DNA from: Thiotrichaceae bacterium UBA7357 | GTDB lineage: Bacteria; Pseudomonadota; Gammaproteobacteria; Eutrophobiales; Eutrophobiaceae | Assembly (NCBI GenBank): GCA_002470825.1 | Contig: DKOR01000018.1 | Coordinates: 90,246 to 154,245, forward strand | DNA length: 64,000 nt | Direction of reading: 5' to 3' | Shown here: positions 9,975 to 21,400 of the stretch, piece by piece | Position numbering within the stretch: the first letter of the stretch is position 1 | How the letters are laid out: each line of letters starts with the position of its first letter | The notes under the pieces: generated by a model | Seen by the model: the letters and a program-made list of their open reading frames with translations, nothing else | Told to the model about the DNA's origin: nothing | The model's database searches: none | Program-made: the position numbers and the translations under genes

Positions 9975-10432
9975 ACAGCAATATTACTGCAATTAGTAAA
10001 CGTGCACGAATCAAGGCAAGACGGAATACTGTTCAAGCATTATATGAATGGTTTATGACTGGGAAAAATGTCAGTGAAGTAATCGCTGAATTTGAAAGCA
10101 ATGGACAGACATTGGCAAAAACGGATGTTGAATACTTTAAGTTATTGATAAGAGGGACTACTAAATATAGCACGGAACTCGACTCAAGAATTTCTAGTTT
10201 GATCGATAGACCAGTAAATGAACTTGACGCAGTCGAACGTGCCATTCTACATATTGGTTGTTATGAATTAATATATCATCTCGAAATACCTTGGCGAATC
10301 ATTGTTAATGAGTCCATAGAATTAGCAAAAACTTTCGGTGCAGAACAATCACATAAATATATTAATGGAATTCTCGATAAAGTTGCCAAAGAGCTAAGAT
10401 CAACGGAAATCAGCAACGCTAGTCAATCATAG
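9971..10432 (+). CDS. nusB: Transcription antitermination factor NusB
   Basis: A 153-residue all-helical protein that binds boxA RNA with NusE (S10) during rRNA antitermination. It has the basic N-terminus (KRARIKARRNTVQALYEW) and the C-terminal signature IPWRIIVNESIELAKTFG followed by HKYINGILDKVA. The start overlaps the ribH stop (ATGA), giving the usual ribH-nusB coupling. Confidence 0.95.
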   Translation: MNSNITAISKRARIKARRNTVQALYEWFMTGKNVSEVIAEFESNGQTLAKTDVEYFKLLIRGTTKYSTELDSRISSLIDRPVNELDAVERAILHIGCYELIYHLEIPWRIIVNESIELAKTFGAEQSHKYINGILDKVAKELRSTEISNASQS

Positions 10433-10468
10433 AACTTGTATACATCTCTTAAAATATCTTCATGATCA

Positions 10469-11437
10469 ATGTTTCATATGAGTGAATTTGAAATAATAGA
10501 ACGATTTTTTAAAAAAGCCTATCCCAGCAGTAAGGGTGATCTTAGCCTAGGTATAGGTGATGATGCAGCCATCATTAATGTCCCCGAAGATTCTGAATTA
10601 GTTATGTCGATGGATACCTTGCTTGCAGGGGTCCACTTTTTTGAGGGTACATCTGCCGAAAATATTGCTTTTAAATCATTGGCAGTCAATTTGAGTGATA
10701 TTGCAGCTATGGGTGCATCACCTCGCTGGATTAGTTTGGCTTTAACATTACCAGAAAAAAATCTAGATTGGATAGAAAAATTTGCATCAAGCTTTAATAA
10801 ATTAGCAGAACAACATTCTCTAGTATTGATAGGTGGCGATCTAACTAAAGGTCCATTATCTATAACAGTACAAATACATGGTATTAATCCGAAAGGAAAA
10901 TCATTACGTCGTAGTGGTGCTAATCCCGGTGATATAATTTGTGTCAGTGGTAGTCTAGGTGCTGCAGCATATGCATTAAAGAGTATAGAAGAAAATATTT
11001 TGTATCCAGCAGCTACGAAAAAAGAAATTAAGCAATTACATCGACCGGAAGCAAGGATAAAAACTGGAATTGCATTAAGAGATGTGGCGACGAGTTGTAT
11101 TGACATTTCTGATGGTCTGATTGCAGATCTTCAACATATACTTAAAGCAAGTCAGGTTGGTGCTGAGATAGAACTTTCTAATATTCCCTATTCTAATAGT
11201 TTAACGAAACTAAAGAATGAAGATGCGATTGAATTAGCCTTGGCAGGTGGAGATGATTATGAGCTTTGTTTCACTATACCCAATAGTTTGACTAATATCT
11301 CATTAGAAGAGATTGCTACTAACTGTCCGATAACTAAGATAGGTTTCATTAATAATAAAACTGAATCACTTGTGTTGAGAAAAGAAAATGAAGAAGTTTA
11401 TGTTCTTAAATCTAAATCATATAGTCATTTTGAATGA
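10469..11437 (+). CDS. thiL: Thiamine-monophosphate kinase
   Basis: A 322-residue ATP-dependent kinase making thiamine diphosphate from thiamine monophosphate. Motifs: GIGDDAAII with metal-binding aspartates, MDTLLAGVHF, LAVNLSDIAAMGA, LIGGDLTKGP, CIDISDGLIADL and LAGGDDYELCFT. Two in-frame ATGs (10469 and 10478) are both plausible starts, since the family N-terminus begins near SEFEIIERFF. It closes the nrdR-rib-nusB operon. The usual next gene, pgpA, is absent. Confidence 0.95.
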   Translation: MFHMSEFEIIERFFKKAYPSSKGDLSLGIGDDAAIINVPEDSELVMSMDTLLAGVHFFEGTSAENIAFKSLAVNLSDIAAMGASPRWISLALTLPEKNLDWIEKFASSFNKLAEQHSLVLIGGDLTKGPLSITVQIHGINPKGKSLRRSGANPGDIICVSGSLGAAAYALKSIEENILYPAATKKEIKQLHRPEARIKTGIALRDVATSCIDISDGLIADLQHILKASQVGAEIELSNIPYSNSLTKLKNEDAIELALAGGDDYELCFTIPNSLTNISLEEIATNCPITKIGFINNKTESLVLRKENEEVYVLKSKSYSHFE

Positions 11438-11984
11438 GTATTAGCAATGGAGACTTAGATTATAATAATATTGAAATGACTAGAATTTTCTTACTATTAG
11501 GATTTTATTTAATTTGGTAACTATAGATTATACAATCACTTTCAATCGATCTTTAATCTCGGAGGGTGCCAAAGGAAGAAATTTAATAAACGATAGTATT
11601 TTTTGCTGATTAATATCATGCAGTGACTCGCATATCTTTATATTGATGACAAGCCAGCTTGATGCATATTTTATTAAGCACATGATTCACAAGAGAATAT
11701 ATTTAGAAAAAAGATTGAATATAAAATTATTTTCTAAATAAAATTTTATGATAATCTCGTGTTTTCAAAAAAAATATTTGTAAGAATATTATCCTTATTA
11801 TTTGTTTACATCTAAGATGAGTTGATAAAAAGAGGATAATTAAGCTTTGTTAGTACCTATAGATACTAAACATTATGCGTGATTGAATTATCAGGAAAAC
11901 TTTAAACACTTAATTTAAAAATGCTATAAACTCACTCACCGCTAAATACTATTTTTAGCTCACTTAAAGTAATATAGTAATATC
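11438..11984. other. AT-rich intergenic stretch after thiL with a possible small ORF
   Basis: 547 very AT-rich bases between thiL and the RRM gene. Two short frames are visible. One plus-strand frame starts at the ATGA overlapping the thiL stop and runs 28 codons. A minus-strand frame, 11683 down to 11528 (51 codons), reads with protein-like character (for example SFIKFLPLAPSEIKDRLKV). I recognise neither and see no ribosome binding site for either, so they may be remnants. The promoter of the RRM gene should lie in the last 100 bases. Confidence 0.4.
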
Positions 11985-12326
11985 ATGAAACTATTGATAC
12001 GTAATCTTACCCGTACGACGACAGAAGCAGACATTTACGTTAAGTTCATATCTTTTGGGAGAGTTCAATCTTGTACAATAGTATTAGATAAAAAGACTGG
12101 GGAATCAAAAGGGTTTGGTTTTATTAAAATGCCCATACACGGCGAAGCGAAGGCCGCGATGAAAGCTCTCAATGGTAAAGAACTTGATGGTAATAAAATT
12201 CGTGTCAAGAAAGTAGAGATAAAAGTCATGATAGAAGAGGACAACAATATCGAAAATAAAAAAGGATCTATATTAAATAAATATAAAAACATTCCTGGTA
12301 AATCAATATGGAGTAAAAGAACTTAA
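11985..12326 (+). CDS. Small RNA-binding protein with a single RRM
   Basis: A 113-residue protein with one RNA recognition motif filling residues 1-80. RNP2 is LLIRNL at the start and RNP1 is KGFGFIKM near residue 42, with the aromatic positions partly kept; the spacing matches bacterial and cyanobacterial glycine-poor RRM proteins. The C-terminal 33 residues are lysine-rich and probably disordered, which suits nucleic-acid binding. Related bacterial proteins are thought to act in post-transcriptional or cold responses; the role here is unknown. It stands alone, convergent with the fumarase gene. Confidence 0.85.
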   Translation: MKLLIRNLTRTTTEADIYVKFISFGRVQSCTIVLDKKTGESKGFGFIKMPIHGEAKAAMKALNGKELDGNKIRVKKVEIKVMIEEDNNIENKKGSILNKYKNIPGKSIWSKRT

Positions 12327-12449
12327 ATTTAGATGGAATATTTCTTTAACAATTTGGTTAATAAGTTTAGTTAATTAAAACTATTGTTAAGCATCTGAAT
12401 CGAATCTAACATTTATAAAGTTATTGCAACATTCAGCTTATAGTTTTTA

Positions 12450-13967
12450 CTAGTCCGCTTTTCTTTGTAGAATAATCTTCTGCCATTTTTGTGGCCCAGT
12501 TTGATGAACTGAATTTCCATTAACGTCGACAGCGACGGTTACCGGCATATCCTTCACTTCAAATTCATATATTGCTTCCATGCCTAATTCTGGGAAAGCA
12601 ATTATTTCCGAATGTTTGATTGATTTTGATACAAGATAAGCGGCACCACCAACGGCCATCAGATAAACGGCTTTATGTTTCTTGATAGCCTCAATACCCA
12701 TGGGTCCACGCTCTGCTTTCCCTACCATGCCGATTAAACCAGTCTTACTCAACATCATTTCAGTAAACTTATCCATGCGTGTTGCTGTAGTAGGACCGGC
12801 GGGGCCAACCACTTCTTCACGGACGGCATCGACTGGTCCGACGTAATATATGAAGCGATTTTTGAAATCAACCCCTTTGGGTAATGATTCTCCCTTATCA
12901 AGCAAATCCTGAATTTTTTTGTGTGCTGAATCGCGACCCGTCAACATTTTTCCAGAGAGTAATATAGTTTCTCCTGGTTGCCACTCTTTTATTTCTTGTG
13001 AAGTAATTGTGTCAAGATTGATACGTCTAGCAGAGGGACCAACATTCCAAGTAACTTTTGGCCAGTCATCTAAATTAGGTGGTGTTTGTAGACTAGGTCC
13101 AGAACCATCTAATACGAAATGTGCATGGCGTGTTGCTGCGCAGTTCGGAATCATCGCAACAGGTTTGTTCGCTGCATGAGTTGGATAATCTTTTATCTTT
13201 ACATCTAATACAGTGGTTAATCCACCGAGACCTTGTGCACCGATACCAAGCTCGTTGACACGTTTATGTATTTCAAGTCTCAGTTCTTCAACTCTATTTT
13301 TTGCGCCACGCGTTTTTAATTCTTGTATATCAATCGATTCCATTAATGAATCTTTCGCCATTAGCATGGCTTTTTCTGCTGTACCACCGATACCAATTCC
13401 AAGCATACCCGGTGGACACCAACCAGCACCCATCGTGGGCACGGTTTTAACCACCCAGTCAACGATATCATCAGAGGGATTCAACATGACGAATTTTGAT
13501 TTGGCTTCTGAGCCGCCACCTTTTGCAGCGACCTGAATGTCGACCCTATCGCCTTTGACAATCTTCATATGAATCACAGCTGGTGTGTTGTCGCCAGTGT
13601 TTCTTCTGGCGCCGGCAGGATCAGCCATGATTGATGCACGTAATTTATTATCAGGGTGGTTGTAGGCGAGGCGTACACCCTCATTGATCATATCTTCAAC
13701 TGAAAGTTCAGCATTCCATTGGATATCCATACCTACGCTTATAAATATAGTGACGATTCCCGTGTCTTGACATATAGGTCGATGACCTTCGGCGCACATA
13801 CGTGAATTAATGAGTATTTGTGCCATTGCATCCTTAGCAGCACTCGATTCTTCCATTTCGTAGGCGTTATTGAGAGCATGAATAAAATCTAAGGGGTGAT
13901 AATAAGAAATATATTGCAAAGCATCGGCGATGCTTTCGATTAAATCATTTTGTTTTATTATGGTCAT
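12450..13967 (-). CDS. Fumarate hydratase, class I (iron-sulfur)
   Basis: A 505-residue single-chain class I fumarase, the same size as the Pseudomonas type. It hydrates fumarate to malate using an oxygen-sensitive 4Fe-4S cluster. The alpha part carries the cluster-type motif ICQDTG, and GAGWCPPGMLGIGIGG and IPNCAATRHAHF supply further cysteines. The beta part begins near residue 330 and includes GPTTATRMDKF. It lies 128 bases downstream of acnB on the same strand, so two TCA genes are neighbours, though a terminator separates them. Confidence 0.93.
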   Translation of the reverse strand: MTIIKQNDLIESIADALQYISYYHPLDFIHALNNAYEMEESSAAKDAMAQILINSRMCAEGHRPICQDTGIVTIFISVGMDIQWNAELSVEDMINEGVRLAYNHPDNKLRASIMADPAGARRNTGDNTPAVIHMKIVKGDRVDIQVAAKGGGSEAKSKFVMLNPSDDIVDWVVKTVPTMGAGWCPPGMLGIGIGGTAEKAMLMAKDSLMESIDIQELKTRGAKNRVEELRLEIHKRVNELGIGAQGLGGLTTVLDVKIKDYPTHAANKPVAMIPNCAATRHAHFVLDGSGPSLQTPPNLDDWPKVTWNVGPSARRINLDTITSQEIKEWQPGETILLSGKMLTGRDSAHKKIQDLLDKGESLPKGVDFKNRFIYYVGPVDAVREEVVGPAGPTTATRMDKFTEMMLSKTGLIGMVGKAERGPMGIEAIKKHKAVYLMAVGGAAYLVSKSIKHSEIIAFPELGMEAIYEFEVKDMPVTVAVDVNGNSVHQTGPQKWQKIILQRKAD

Positions 13968-14050
13968 TTAGTATTATCTCGGGTGTGAACCATTTAAATA
14001 ATAGAGTCTAGTATAATGTGTTTTTGTCAATTCAGACTAATTACAGGCAC

Positions 14051-14079
14051 AAAAAAGGCGACCTAATGTCGCCTTTTTT
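14051..14079 (-). terminator. Rho-independent terminator downstream of acnB
   Basis: A perfect 12-bp inverted repeat (AAAAAAGGCGAC and GTCGCCTTTTTT) with a 5-base loop. The GC core is flanked by A and T runs, so it can terminate in both orientations. It sits 17 bases after the acnB stop and upstream of the fumarase gene on the same strand. Confidence 0.9.
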
Positions 14080-14095
14080 GCGATATTAATAGCGT

Positions 14096-16714
14096 TTAAT
14101 CCACTACAGCGACCGGAATCGACTCAAGTTTAGATTGCGCCTGTGATGCACTCTTTTGGAACGACTCAATCTCGTCAAAATTGAGATAGCGATACACATC
14201 AGCTGCCATGGGATTGAGATCTGCTGCGAATTGCATATATTCATCCATGGTCGGGATATGACCTAGGATGGAAGACACAGCGGCTATTTCAGCAGAGGCC
14301 AAATAGACATTTGCCCCATCACCTAATCGATTTGGGAAGTTACGCGTTGAAGTAGACACTACAGTAGATTTTTCTTTAACGCGTGCCTGATTACCCATAC
14401 ATAGTGAACAACCCGGCATTTCTAAATTAGCACCTGTTTTTTCGAATATAGAGTAATAACCTTCTTCTGTTAGTTGATGTTGATCCATCTTGGTTGGAGG
14501 TGATATCCATAGTTGCGTTGGGATTGCCCCCCCCACCTTATCTAACATCTTGCCGGCGGCACGAAAATGTCCAATGTTTGTCATACAAGAACCAATGAAG
14601 ACTTCATCAATTTTGGTGCCCGCGACTTCTGATAGAGTTTTTACATCATCGGGATCATTCGGACAGGCTAATATTGGTTCTTTTATTTCATTCAAATCAA
14701 TTTCAAAGACTTTTGCGTAATCAGCATCAACATCAGGTTCCATCAATTCTGGATTTGCAATCCATTCTTCCATGGCCTTTGCGCGACGTTCGAGTGTGCG
14801 CGCATCACCATAATCTTCGCTTATCATCCAACGCAATAACGTTATATTAGATTCTAAGTATTCAATGATAGATTCTTTACCTAAACGAATGGTGCAACCA
14901 CCGGCTGAGCGTTCTGCACTGGCATCTGATAGTTCGAATGCTTGTTCACATTTAAGATCAGGTAATCCTTCAATTTCTAATATACGACCAGAGAAGATAT
15001 TTTTCTTACCTTCTTTTGCTACGGTCATGTCGCCTGTCTTAATTGCAGCTAGAGGAATTGCATTAACTAAATCACGTAAAGTAATACCGGGTTGCATCTC
15101 ACCTTTGAATCGCACTAAAACAGATTCTGGCATATCCAATGGCATGACACCGGTAGCCGCAGCAAAGGCAACTAGACCAGAGCCAGCTGGAAAGGAGATA
15201 CCAATCGGAAAACGCGTATGTGAATCGCCACCTGTCCCTACTGTGTCAGGTAACAGCATACGATTTAACCAAGAATGAATGATACCATCACCAGGTCTTA
15301 ATGCCACACCACCGCGAGTCTGAATAAAATCAGGTAGGGTATGGTGAGTTATTTCATCGATCGGTTTCGGATACGCGGCAGTATGACAAAATGACTGCAT
15401 AACTAAGTCGGCAGAAAAACCGAGACAAGCCAGATCTTTTAATTCATCCCGGGTCATTGGTCCTGTTGTATCTTGTGAACCAACCGTGGTCATCTTGGGC
15501 TCACAGTAAGTGCCAGGTCTAATACCCTCAACACCACAAGCTTTACCCACCATTTTCTGCGCCAGTGTATAACCTTTGCCTGAATCATTTGAGGGTGCGG
15601 GCACACGGAATAAATCGCTAGTTTTTAAACCTAATGCTTCACGAGCACGTGTTGTTAAGCCACGACCAATGATCAATGGAATTCGTCCACCGGCTTGTAC
15701 TTCGTCAAGAATGACGTCGGTCTTTAACGAAAAGTCACATAGATCTTCACCAGTTTCGGCATTTTTGACCTTGCCCTCATAAGGATAGATATCAATAACA
15801 TCGCCCATGTTCATTTTGCTGACATCGCACTCAATGGGAAGGGCACCAGCATCTTCCATGGTATTGAAAAAGATAGGTGCAATCTTACCGCCAAGGCAAT
15901 AACCACCGTCACGCTTATTAGGAATAAATGGAATATCATCGCCCATATGCCAGAGCACAGAGTTAGTAGCTGATTTACGAGAAGAGCCTGTGCCCACAAC
16001 ATCACCAACATATGCTAGTGGATGGCCCTTAGCTTTTAATGTCTCGATTTGTTTGATGGCACCGATTTTACCTGGCTTATCTGGCGTAATACCATCACGT
16101 TTCATCTTTAACATGGCTAATGCATGTAATGGAATATCAGGTCGAGACCATGCATCCGGAGCGGGTGAAAGGTCATCTGTATTGGTCTCACCTGAGACTT
16201 TGAAGACGGTAACAGTTATTTTTTTAGCCAATTTTGGCTTAGAAGTAAACCATTCGGCATCTGCCCATGATCGAATAATTTTTTTTGCATGTTCGTTACC
16301 AGCACCGACCTTTTCTTGCACATCATGAAATGCATCGAACATTAGTAGGGTATGTGACAGTGCTTCTACAGCGGCTACTGCCAGAGTGTCATCATCAAGA
16401 CAGTCTATTAATGGTATGATGTTGTAGCCACCTAGCATCTTACCCAGAAGTTCCACTGCTTTAACCTTATCGATTAAAGGAGATTCAGCTTCGCCTTTGG
16501 TAATTGCGGCGAGAAAACCTGCTTTGACATACGCTGCTTGGTCAACGCCCGCTGGGATACGATTTGTAATCAGATCGAGGATGAAGTCTTCCTCTCCAGT
16601 AGGTGGATTTTTTAGTAAACCAACCAACTCCACAGTCTGTTCCGGGGTCAAGGGTTGGGGAACGACTCCTTGGTCGGCCCGCTCTTCTACATGTTGACGA
16701 TAAGCTTCGAGCAA
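14096..16714 (-). CDS. acnB: Aconitate hydratase B
   Basis: An 872-residue bifunctional aconitase/2-methylisocitrate dehydratase of the TCA cycle. The N-terminal HEAT-like domain (1-160) is followed by the swivel domain ([17 protein letters not shown]). The catalytic core has the cluster ligands in [19 protein letters not shown] and [12 protein letters not shown]. Translation appears to start at TTG (16714), because the residues that follow ([12 protein letters not shown]) align with the E. coli N-terminus and an AGGAGA ribosome binding site lies 7-8 bases upstream. The gene is monocistronic, with a strong terminator. Confidence 0.96.
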   Translation of the reverse strand: MLEAYRQHVEERADQGVVPQPLTPEQTVELVGLLKNPPTGEEDFILDLITNRIPAGVDQAAYVKAGFLAAITKGEAESPLIDKVKAVELLGKMLGGYNIIPLIDCLDDDTLAVAAVEALSHTLLMFDAFHDVQEKVGAGNEHAKKIIRSWADAEWFTSKPKLAKKITVTVFKVSGETNTDDLSPAPDAWSRPDIPLHALAMLKMKRDGITPDKPGKIGAIKQIETLKAKGHPLAYVGDVVGTGSSRKSATNSVLWHMGDDIPFIPNKRDGGYCLGGKIAPIFFNTMEDAGALPIECDVSKMNMGDVIDIYPYEGKVKNAETGEDLCDFSLKTDVILDEVQAGGRIPLIIGRGLTTRAREALGLKTSDLFRVPAPSNDSGKGYTLAQKMVGKACGVEGIRPGTYCEPKMTTVGSQDTTGPMTRDELKDLACLGFSADLVMQSFCHTAAYPKPIDEITHHTLPDFIQTRGGVALRPGDGIIHSWLNRMLLPDTVGTGGDSHTRFPIGISFPAGSGLVAFAAATGVMPLDMPESVLVRFKGEMQPGITLRDLVNAIPLAAIKTGDMTVAKEGKKNIFSGRILEIEGLPDLKCEQAFELSDASAERSAGGCTIRLGKESIIEYLESNITLLRWMISEDYGDARTLERRAKAMEEWIANPELMEPDVDADYAKVFEIDLNEIKEPILACPNDPDDVKTLSEVAGTKIDEVFIGSCMTNIGHFRAAGKMLDKVGGAIPTQLWISPPTKMDQHQLTEEGYYSIFEKTGANLEMPGCSLCMGNQARVKEKSTVVSTSTRNFPNRLGDGANVYLASAEIAAVSSILGHIPTMDEYMQFAADLNPMAADVYRYLNFDEIESFQKSASQAQSKLESIPVAVVD

Positions 16715-16836
16715 AACAATTCTCCTATAGTTAATCTCGGCTGGGCATTAATTGAGCACCCTATTCGAAGGGCGGCTAGTATAAATGAAGATCTCGCTAA
16801 TGTTTAATTGAATTTTTGACTTATTTTGGTGCAACC

Positions 16837-17931
16837 TTAGTCTACTGAGTCGATTATGCCACCGCCAAGACAGACATCTTTTTTATAAAATACAATGAAT
16901 TGGCCCGGTGTGATGGCTCTTTGGGATAGGTCAAAAGTAACACTACACTTATCATTTTCAATTTTTTCGATAATACAGCTTTGATCTGTTTGCCGATAAC
17001 GGTTTTTCGCCTGACATCTATAGGGAATATCAGGCATTTCACCTGAAATCCAATTGATACTTGATGCTGTCAGGCTGTAACTGTGAAGTAGTGGGTGGTC
17101 ATGATCTTGAGCAACGATTAATATATTTTCTTGAATATTTTTTTGAACAACATACCAGGGTGCATCACTAGTACCTGTGACACCTCCAATTCCCAAGCCT
17201 TGTCGTTGACCAAGCGTATAATAATACACACCCTCATGCTCACCAATTATTGTATTTTCGGTTGTTTTAATATGGCCACGTTTAGGAGGGATGTAACGAC
17301 TTAGAAACTGACGAAAGGGTTGTTCGCCGATAAAACAAATACCGGTGCTGTCTTTTTTATTGTGTGTTATCAAGCCTGCTTGTTCGGCAAGTAGTCTGAC
17401 CTTGACTTTATCAAGTTCGCCGATAGGGAACATTGCTTTTTGGAGTTGTGTTTGATTTAAGCGGCATAAGAAATAGCTTTGGTCCTTATTTTGATCAAGT
17501 CCTTTGAGTAAATCGAATATATCTGCTTGTTGTCGAATACGGGCATAATGGCCCGTGGCAATCTTAGCTGCGCCCAAATTTTCTGCGTGTTCCAAGAAGG
17601 CCTTAAATTTAATTTCCTGATTACACAACACATCAGGATTGGGAGTGCGTCCATTTTTGTATTCGCTGAGAAAATTCGTAAAGACTTTTTCCCAGTAATC
17701 AGAAGAAAGATCGATAGTGTTTAAGGAGATGTCGAGTTTATCGCAAACCATCATGGCATCTTTAACATCAGTCTCCCATAGACAAGCAGCATCCTCAGTT
17801 GTGTCATTCCAGTTTTTCATGAATAAGGCCTCAACTTCATAGCCTTGTTCTTTCAGTAACATCGCTGTTACTGATGAATCGACACCTCCGGAGATGCCAA
17901 CAATAATTTTATTATCAGTTATTTTATTCAT
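16837..17931 (-). CDS. mnmA: tRNA-specific 2-thiouridylase MnmA
   Basis: Thiolates U34 of tRNA-Lys, -Glu and -Gln using sulfur relayed by TusE or a persulfide donor. The PP-loop IVGISGGVDSSVTAMLL is at the N-terminus. NPDVLCNQEIKF and GICFIGEQ carry the two catalytic cysteines, and the C-terminal barrel follows. The frame is open upstream to 17994, but the ATG at 17931 (MNKITDNKIIVG) gives 364 residues, matching E. coli, and overlaps nudJ by only 8 bases. The longer form would add a hydrophobic tail atypical of MnmA. Confidence 0.95.
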   Translation of the reverse strand: MNKITDNKIIVGISGGVDSSVTAMLLKEQGYEVEALFMKNWNDTTEDAACLWETDVKDAMMVCDKLDISLNTIDLSSDYWEKVFTNFLSEYKNGRTPNPDVLCNQEIKFKAFLEHAENLGAAKIATGHYARIRQQADIFDLLKGLDQNKDQSYFLCRLNQTQLQKAMFPIGELDKVKVRLLAEQAGLITHNKKDSTGICFIGEQPFRQFLSRYIPPKRGHIKTTENTIIGEHEGVYYYTLGQRQGLGIGGVTGTSDAPWYVVQKNIQENILIVAQDHDHPLLHSYSLTASSINWISGEMPDIPYRCQAKNRYRQTDQSCIIEKIENDKCSVTFDLSQRAITPGQFIVFYKKDVCLGGGIIDSVD

Positions 17932-18382
17932 AGTTAAGAGAATGATGAATAAGATCAAGAGGATAGCGCTTTCCGCTTTGGAAATCATTAACACAGCGTG
18001 ACACTAGGGTACTTCTTAACCGCTTTTGCTCTTTTTGAATCTCTTCTGATGTTAACCAAACAGCACGATTGATGCCGTTATCAAGAACTTGTCCTATGTG
18101 TTCTTTAATACAGTTCCCATAAAAGCAAAAACGTAAATAGGTGATCTCTGATTGATGCGGATTAGGATAAAGATAAACACCGATTAATGATTCTGGTTCA
18201 AATTCCCAAGCAGTTTCCTCTAGGACTTCACGTTTGACGGCTTCAATCAAGGTTTCTCCATATTCCAGATGTCCAGCTGGTTGGTTATATACAAGCTTGC
18301 CATTGATTGATTCTTCAACCAACAGGAATCGACTATTCTGTTCAGCAATTGCAGCAACAGTCGTGTTAGGTTTCCACTGCAT
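17924..18382 (-). CDS. nudJ: NUDIX phosphatase NudJ
   Basis: A 152-residue NUDIX hydrolase. The catalytic box is GHLEYGETLIEAVKREVLEET (about residues 37-57), fitting GX5EX7REUXEEXGU apart from the terminal glycine region. The leading block WKPNTTVAAIAEQN and the late SGKRYPLDLI match NudJ, which hydrolyses HMP-PP and other nucleoside or thiamine pyrophosphates. nudJ next to mnmA is a conserved gammaproteobacterial pair, and here they overlap by 8 bases. Confidence 0.9.
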   Translation of the reverse strand: MQWKPNTTVAAIAEQNSRFLLVEESINGKLVYNQPAGHLEYGETLIEAVKREVLEETAWEFEPESLIGVYLYPNPHQSEITYLRFCFYGNCIKEHIGQVLDNGINRAVWLTSEEIQKEQKRLRSTLVSRCVNDFQSGKRYPLDLIHHSLNYE

Positions 18383-18484
18383 TATGATTTCCTTAGTGAT
18401 TAGATGTTGTTAGATAAGTATAGATACTTCTAGACTGTCCGTGACAGAAGCTGACAAATCGTGTTATCCGCTGTTAATATTTTT

Positions 18485-21400
18485 TTAAATTTTTATTATA
18501 TCTGGATTATCCCAGCTGCCCTTAATGTTGTATTGATACCTTAAGATTTCATCTATTTTATCTGGGATAGACTTGAATAATTCGCTAGTAAGATAAATAA
18601 CGGCGCCTACACCGACACCTATCGGGCCAAATAATGCACTAGCGACAGGTAAACTGTTAGAGACCTTAGGTGTTATGGTTGCAATCTGGTCATAATCTTC
18701 TGTGACGAACCCAGTACGTCCACTGACAATAATATCTGCAGCGGGACCAATCAGCTCAAGATTATTTGTATAAGCATGTCCTTGATCCATATTAAAGTTT
18801 CCACTAATACTATCGAACGCAAATCCTTTTTTGAAAAGATCGGTAAAATCGAGCGCGAGTCTTCTTGGTAAGGTTTGAATACTCAGTAGTCCAAATAGTC
18901 GACCAGCAGATGGGTCGATATCAAGGAATTGGCCCTTACCAATTTTCATATCGAGTTCACCAATGACTTTTTTCATAGAAAAATTCATTGGCGTGTCCAT
19001 CCAGTTTGCATTCATTTCAATTGTTGTTTGCCCCTCTTGAATGTTAGCAGAGCTATAATTAAACGTAGCGAGCATAGTTTCAATGGACTCAGATTCTAAT
19101 TTGGTATAAAACTCAGAACGATCTACACCATCTATATGTATCCATTCACCGTTTGCCGTAATATTAAGATCGGGTTTGGAAATACTGAGATTACTAATAT
19201 TGATACCATTTTCAATATTGTTGGTTTGTAGTTCAAGTTGTCCAAGTTGACTACCTTTATAATTAAAACTTTTGATACGGACATCTAGTTCGGGTATTTT
19301 ATCTATTTCAGAGTGGCTCGAATAATTCTCGGTTTCGCTCTCATGTAATGACAACGATTCTAGTTCAACAATCAGTTTGTCATTTTTATTTTTATCTGTT
19401 TTTAATAGTTGAGCATGACCTTTAATTTCACTTCCATCAAAAAAAACTTTCCATCCTTCAGTAGAATTGCTTAAATTGATTTTGACATCAGCAAAATTAT
19501 TTTTTAAGACTTGTAATTCACCAATAGTGAATTCTCCAGTTATGCTACTAGTTTTTTGAAACGCGCTTTTGTGTGATTGGACGTTATTGTCTACTGCAAT
19601 TATATCTATCCATTTCGACAGATTTAATTCATCAAGATCACCTTGTATTGATATTTCTTCTGTTTGTGACGATTCCTCATGTTGTTGGCCTAGACCGACA
19701 AGTATATTCTTAACTATAAAGTTCTCGCTGTTGTCGATATTGACATCAGTAAAAAAAATATTATCGAAGTTAAAATTAATTTTACTAATTGATGCATCAG
19801 TCAATCTAGTTGATAGAGTTAAGAGTCGTGAGTCTTTTTTTCTTTTATCAAAGGGATAAGGCAAGTTTATCTCAATACCACTTAAATCAGAGCTTAATTC
19901 GACATCTCTGATTGTAATATTATCGTCTGATATTATTGTTTTAAGTAAGAGGGACCATTTACTTCCTCCATCAAAATAAGGACTTATATTTTTGCCGAAT
20001 TTGTTGAATGATGGAAAAAAACTGCCAAGTTGGTTTACAATAAAACCTTTGTTAGCAAAGCCAGATATTTCATATATTTCAGCGGTAGATTCTTCAGGAT
20101 CTATTTTGGGAATATTCAAAGTTACAGGCAAACTATGATACAAAGCATGGATGTTGTTTGCCCATATACTATTATTGATAAAATTGATTTTACCGTTAAC
20201 ACTCTCAAGACTTAGCCCAGGTATATTAGATTCCATAGTGGCATCAGTAAAAGCCATAATGCCTTCAACATTTGTATCATCTTCGTCCAGGGGGATTACT
20301 AATTTCAGATCAAGTTCAAAATCACCGATGATATTATTTATTGATTCCCGTAGATATTTTTTTTCTTTGAGGGGACTCTGATTAACAAAATGTGTTATGT
20401 CGTTCGTATGACCTTCTAATGAGCCAGTAATATTTAATAGGTTATTACCTTTGTTATAGTTTTTAATTTCTGCTGATAATTTATTTATTTTTGCATCGTA
20501 GAGATTACCTGAACGTGATGAAATAGTGAGATCATCGTTATTCAAGACGATTTCAGCACTAAAATTATCAATGGAGGGCCATTCCTCATTATATTTGAGA
20601 GTTATATTCTCAATATTTATTATTGATTTGAAATGTCCTTCGGCATTATAAAATGGATAATCACTGAGATGTCCTCGGAAGAGTAAATCACCGGACAAAA
20701 GCTTGCCATTACTCAGAGCATTATTGAACCAGACACGTAATTCTGGATTGATTTGTTTTGGTAAATAAGTTGGTATTATATTTTCAATGTTCGTTTCATC
20801 GACATGTAATATCATGTCAATAAATGGAGACTTGTCATCAAATCTAATCCTTCCAGATGAATTAATAGACAAATCTTTTGATGTGAGATTAAAATCATGA
20901 ATGATTATCTCAGTCATATCATTATAATTTATTTCTAGATCAGTGTTAAAGCCAGATAAAGAAAGTGGTTCATCATGTAATGTGATGATCCTAATTTTAG
21001 GATTTGAATCATTAAACTGAATATTAATTTTGTCACTACCGACATTTAATGAACCTTTTAGTCCAGATATAGAGTAATTTTGATTATTCGAAATAAGCGA
21101 AAAATTATTGAAAGCAGATTCAAATTGAACCAAATTATTAGCTAATGAGCTAGGTTTATAGCTTATTATTGAGTCTGTGATTTCCCCCTTGAATGTGTGT
21201 TGCTCAAATAGGACTTTGAACTTATCAGGAATGGCATTACTAGTAATTAAAAATGGTAGAACATCCTCTAGATACAAATAAGAGAAATAGCCGTCATATT
21301 CATAATCATTGTTTAAATCTTTTTCAATGAGTAATTGATGACTTGAAGTTGGCCAAGAAATATTTTCTGTTCGTAATTCATCGACCTTCATATTCAATAA

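Noticed and set aside
17932..17994. Longer MnmA start with a hydrophobic N-terminal extension
   Set aside because: It would overlap nudJ by 71 bases and add residues absent from MnmA; the ATG at 17931 matches the family.
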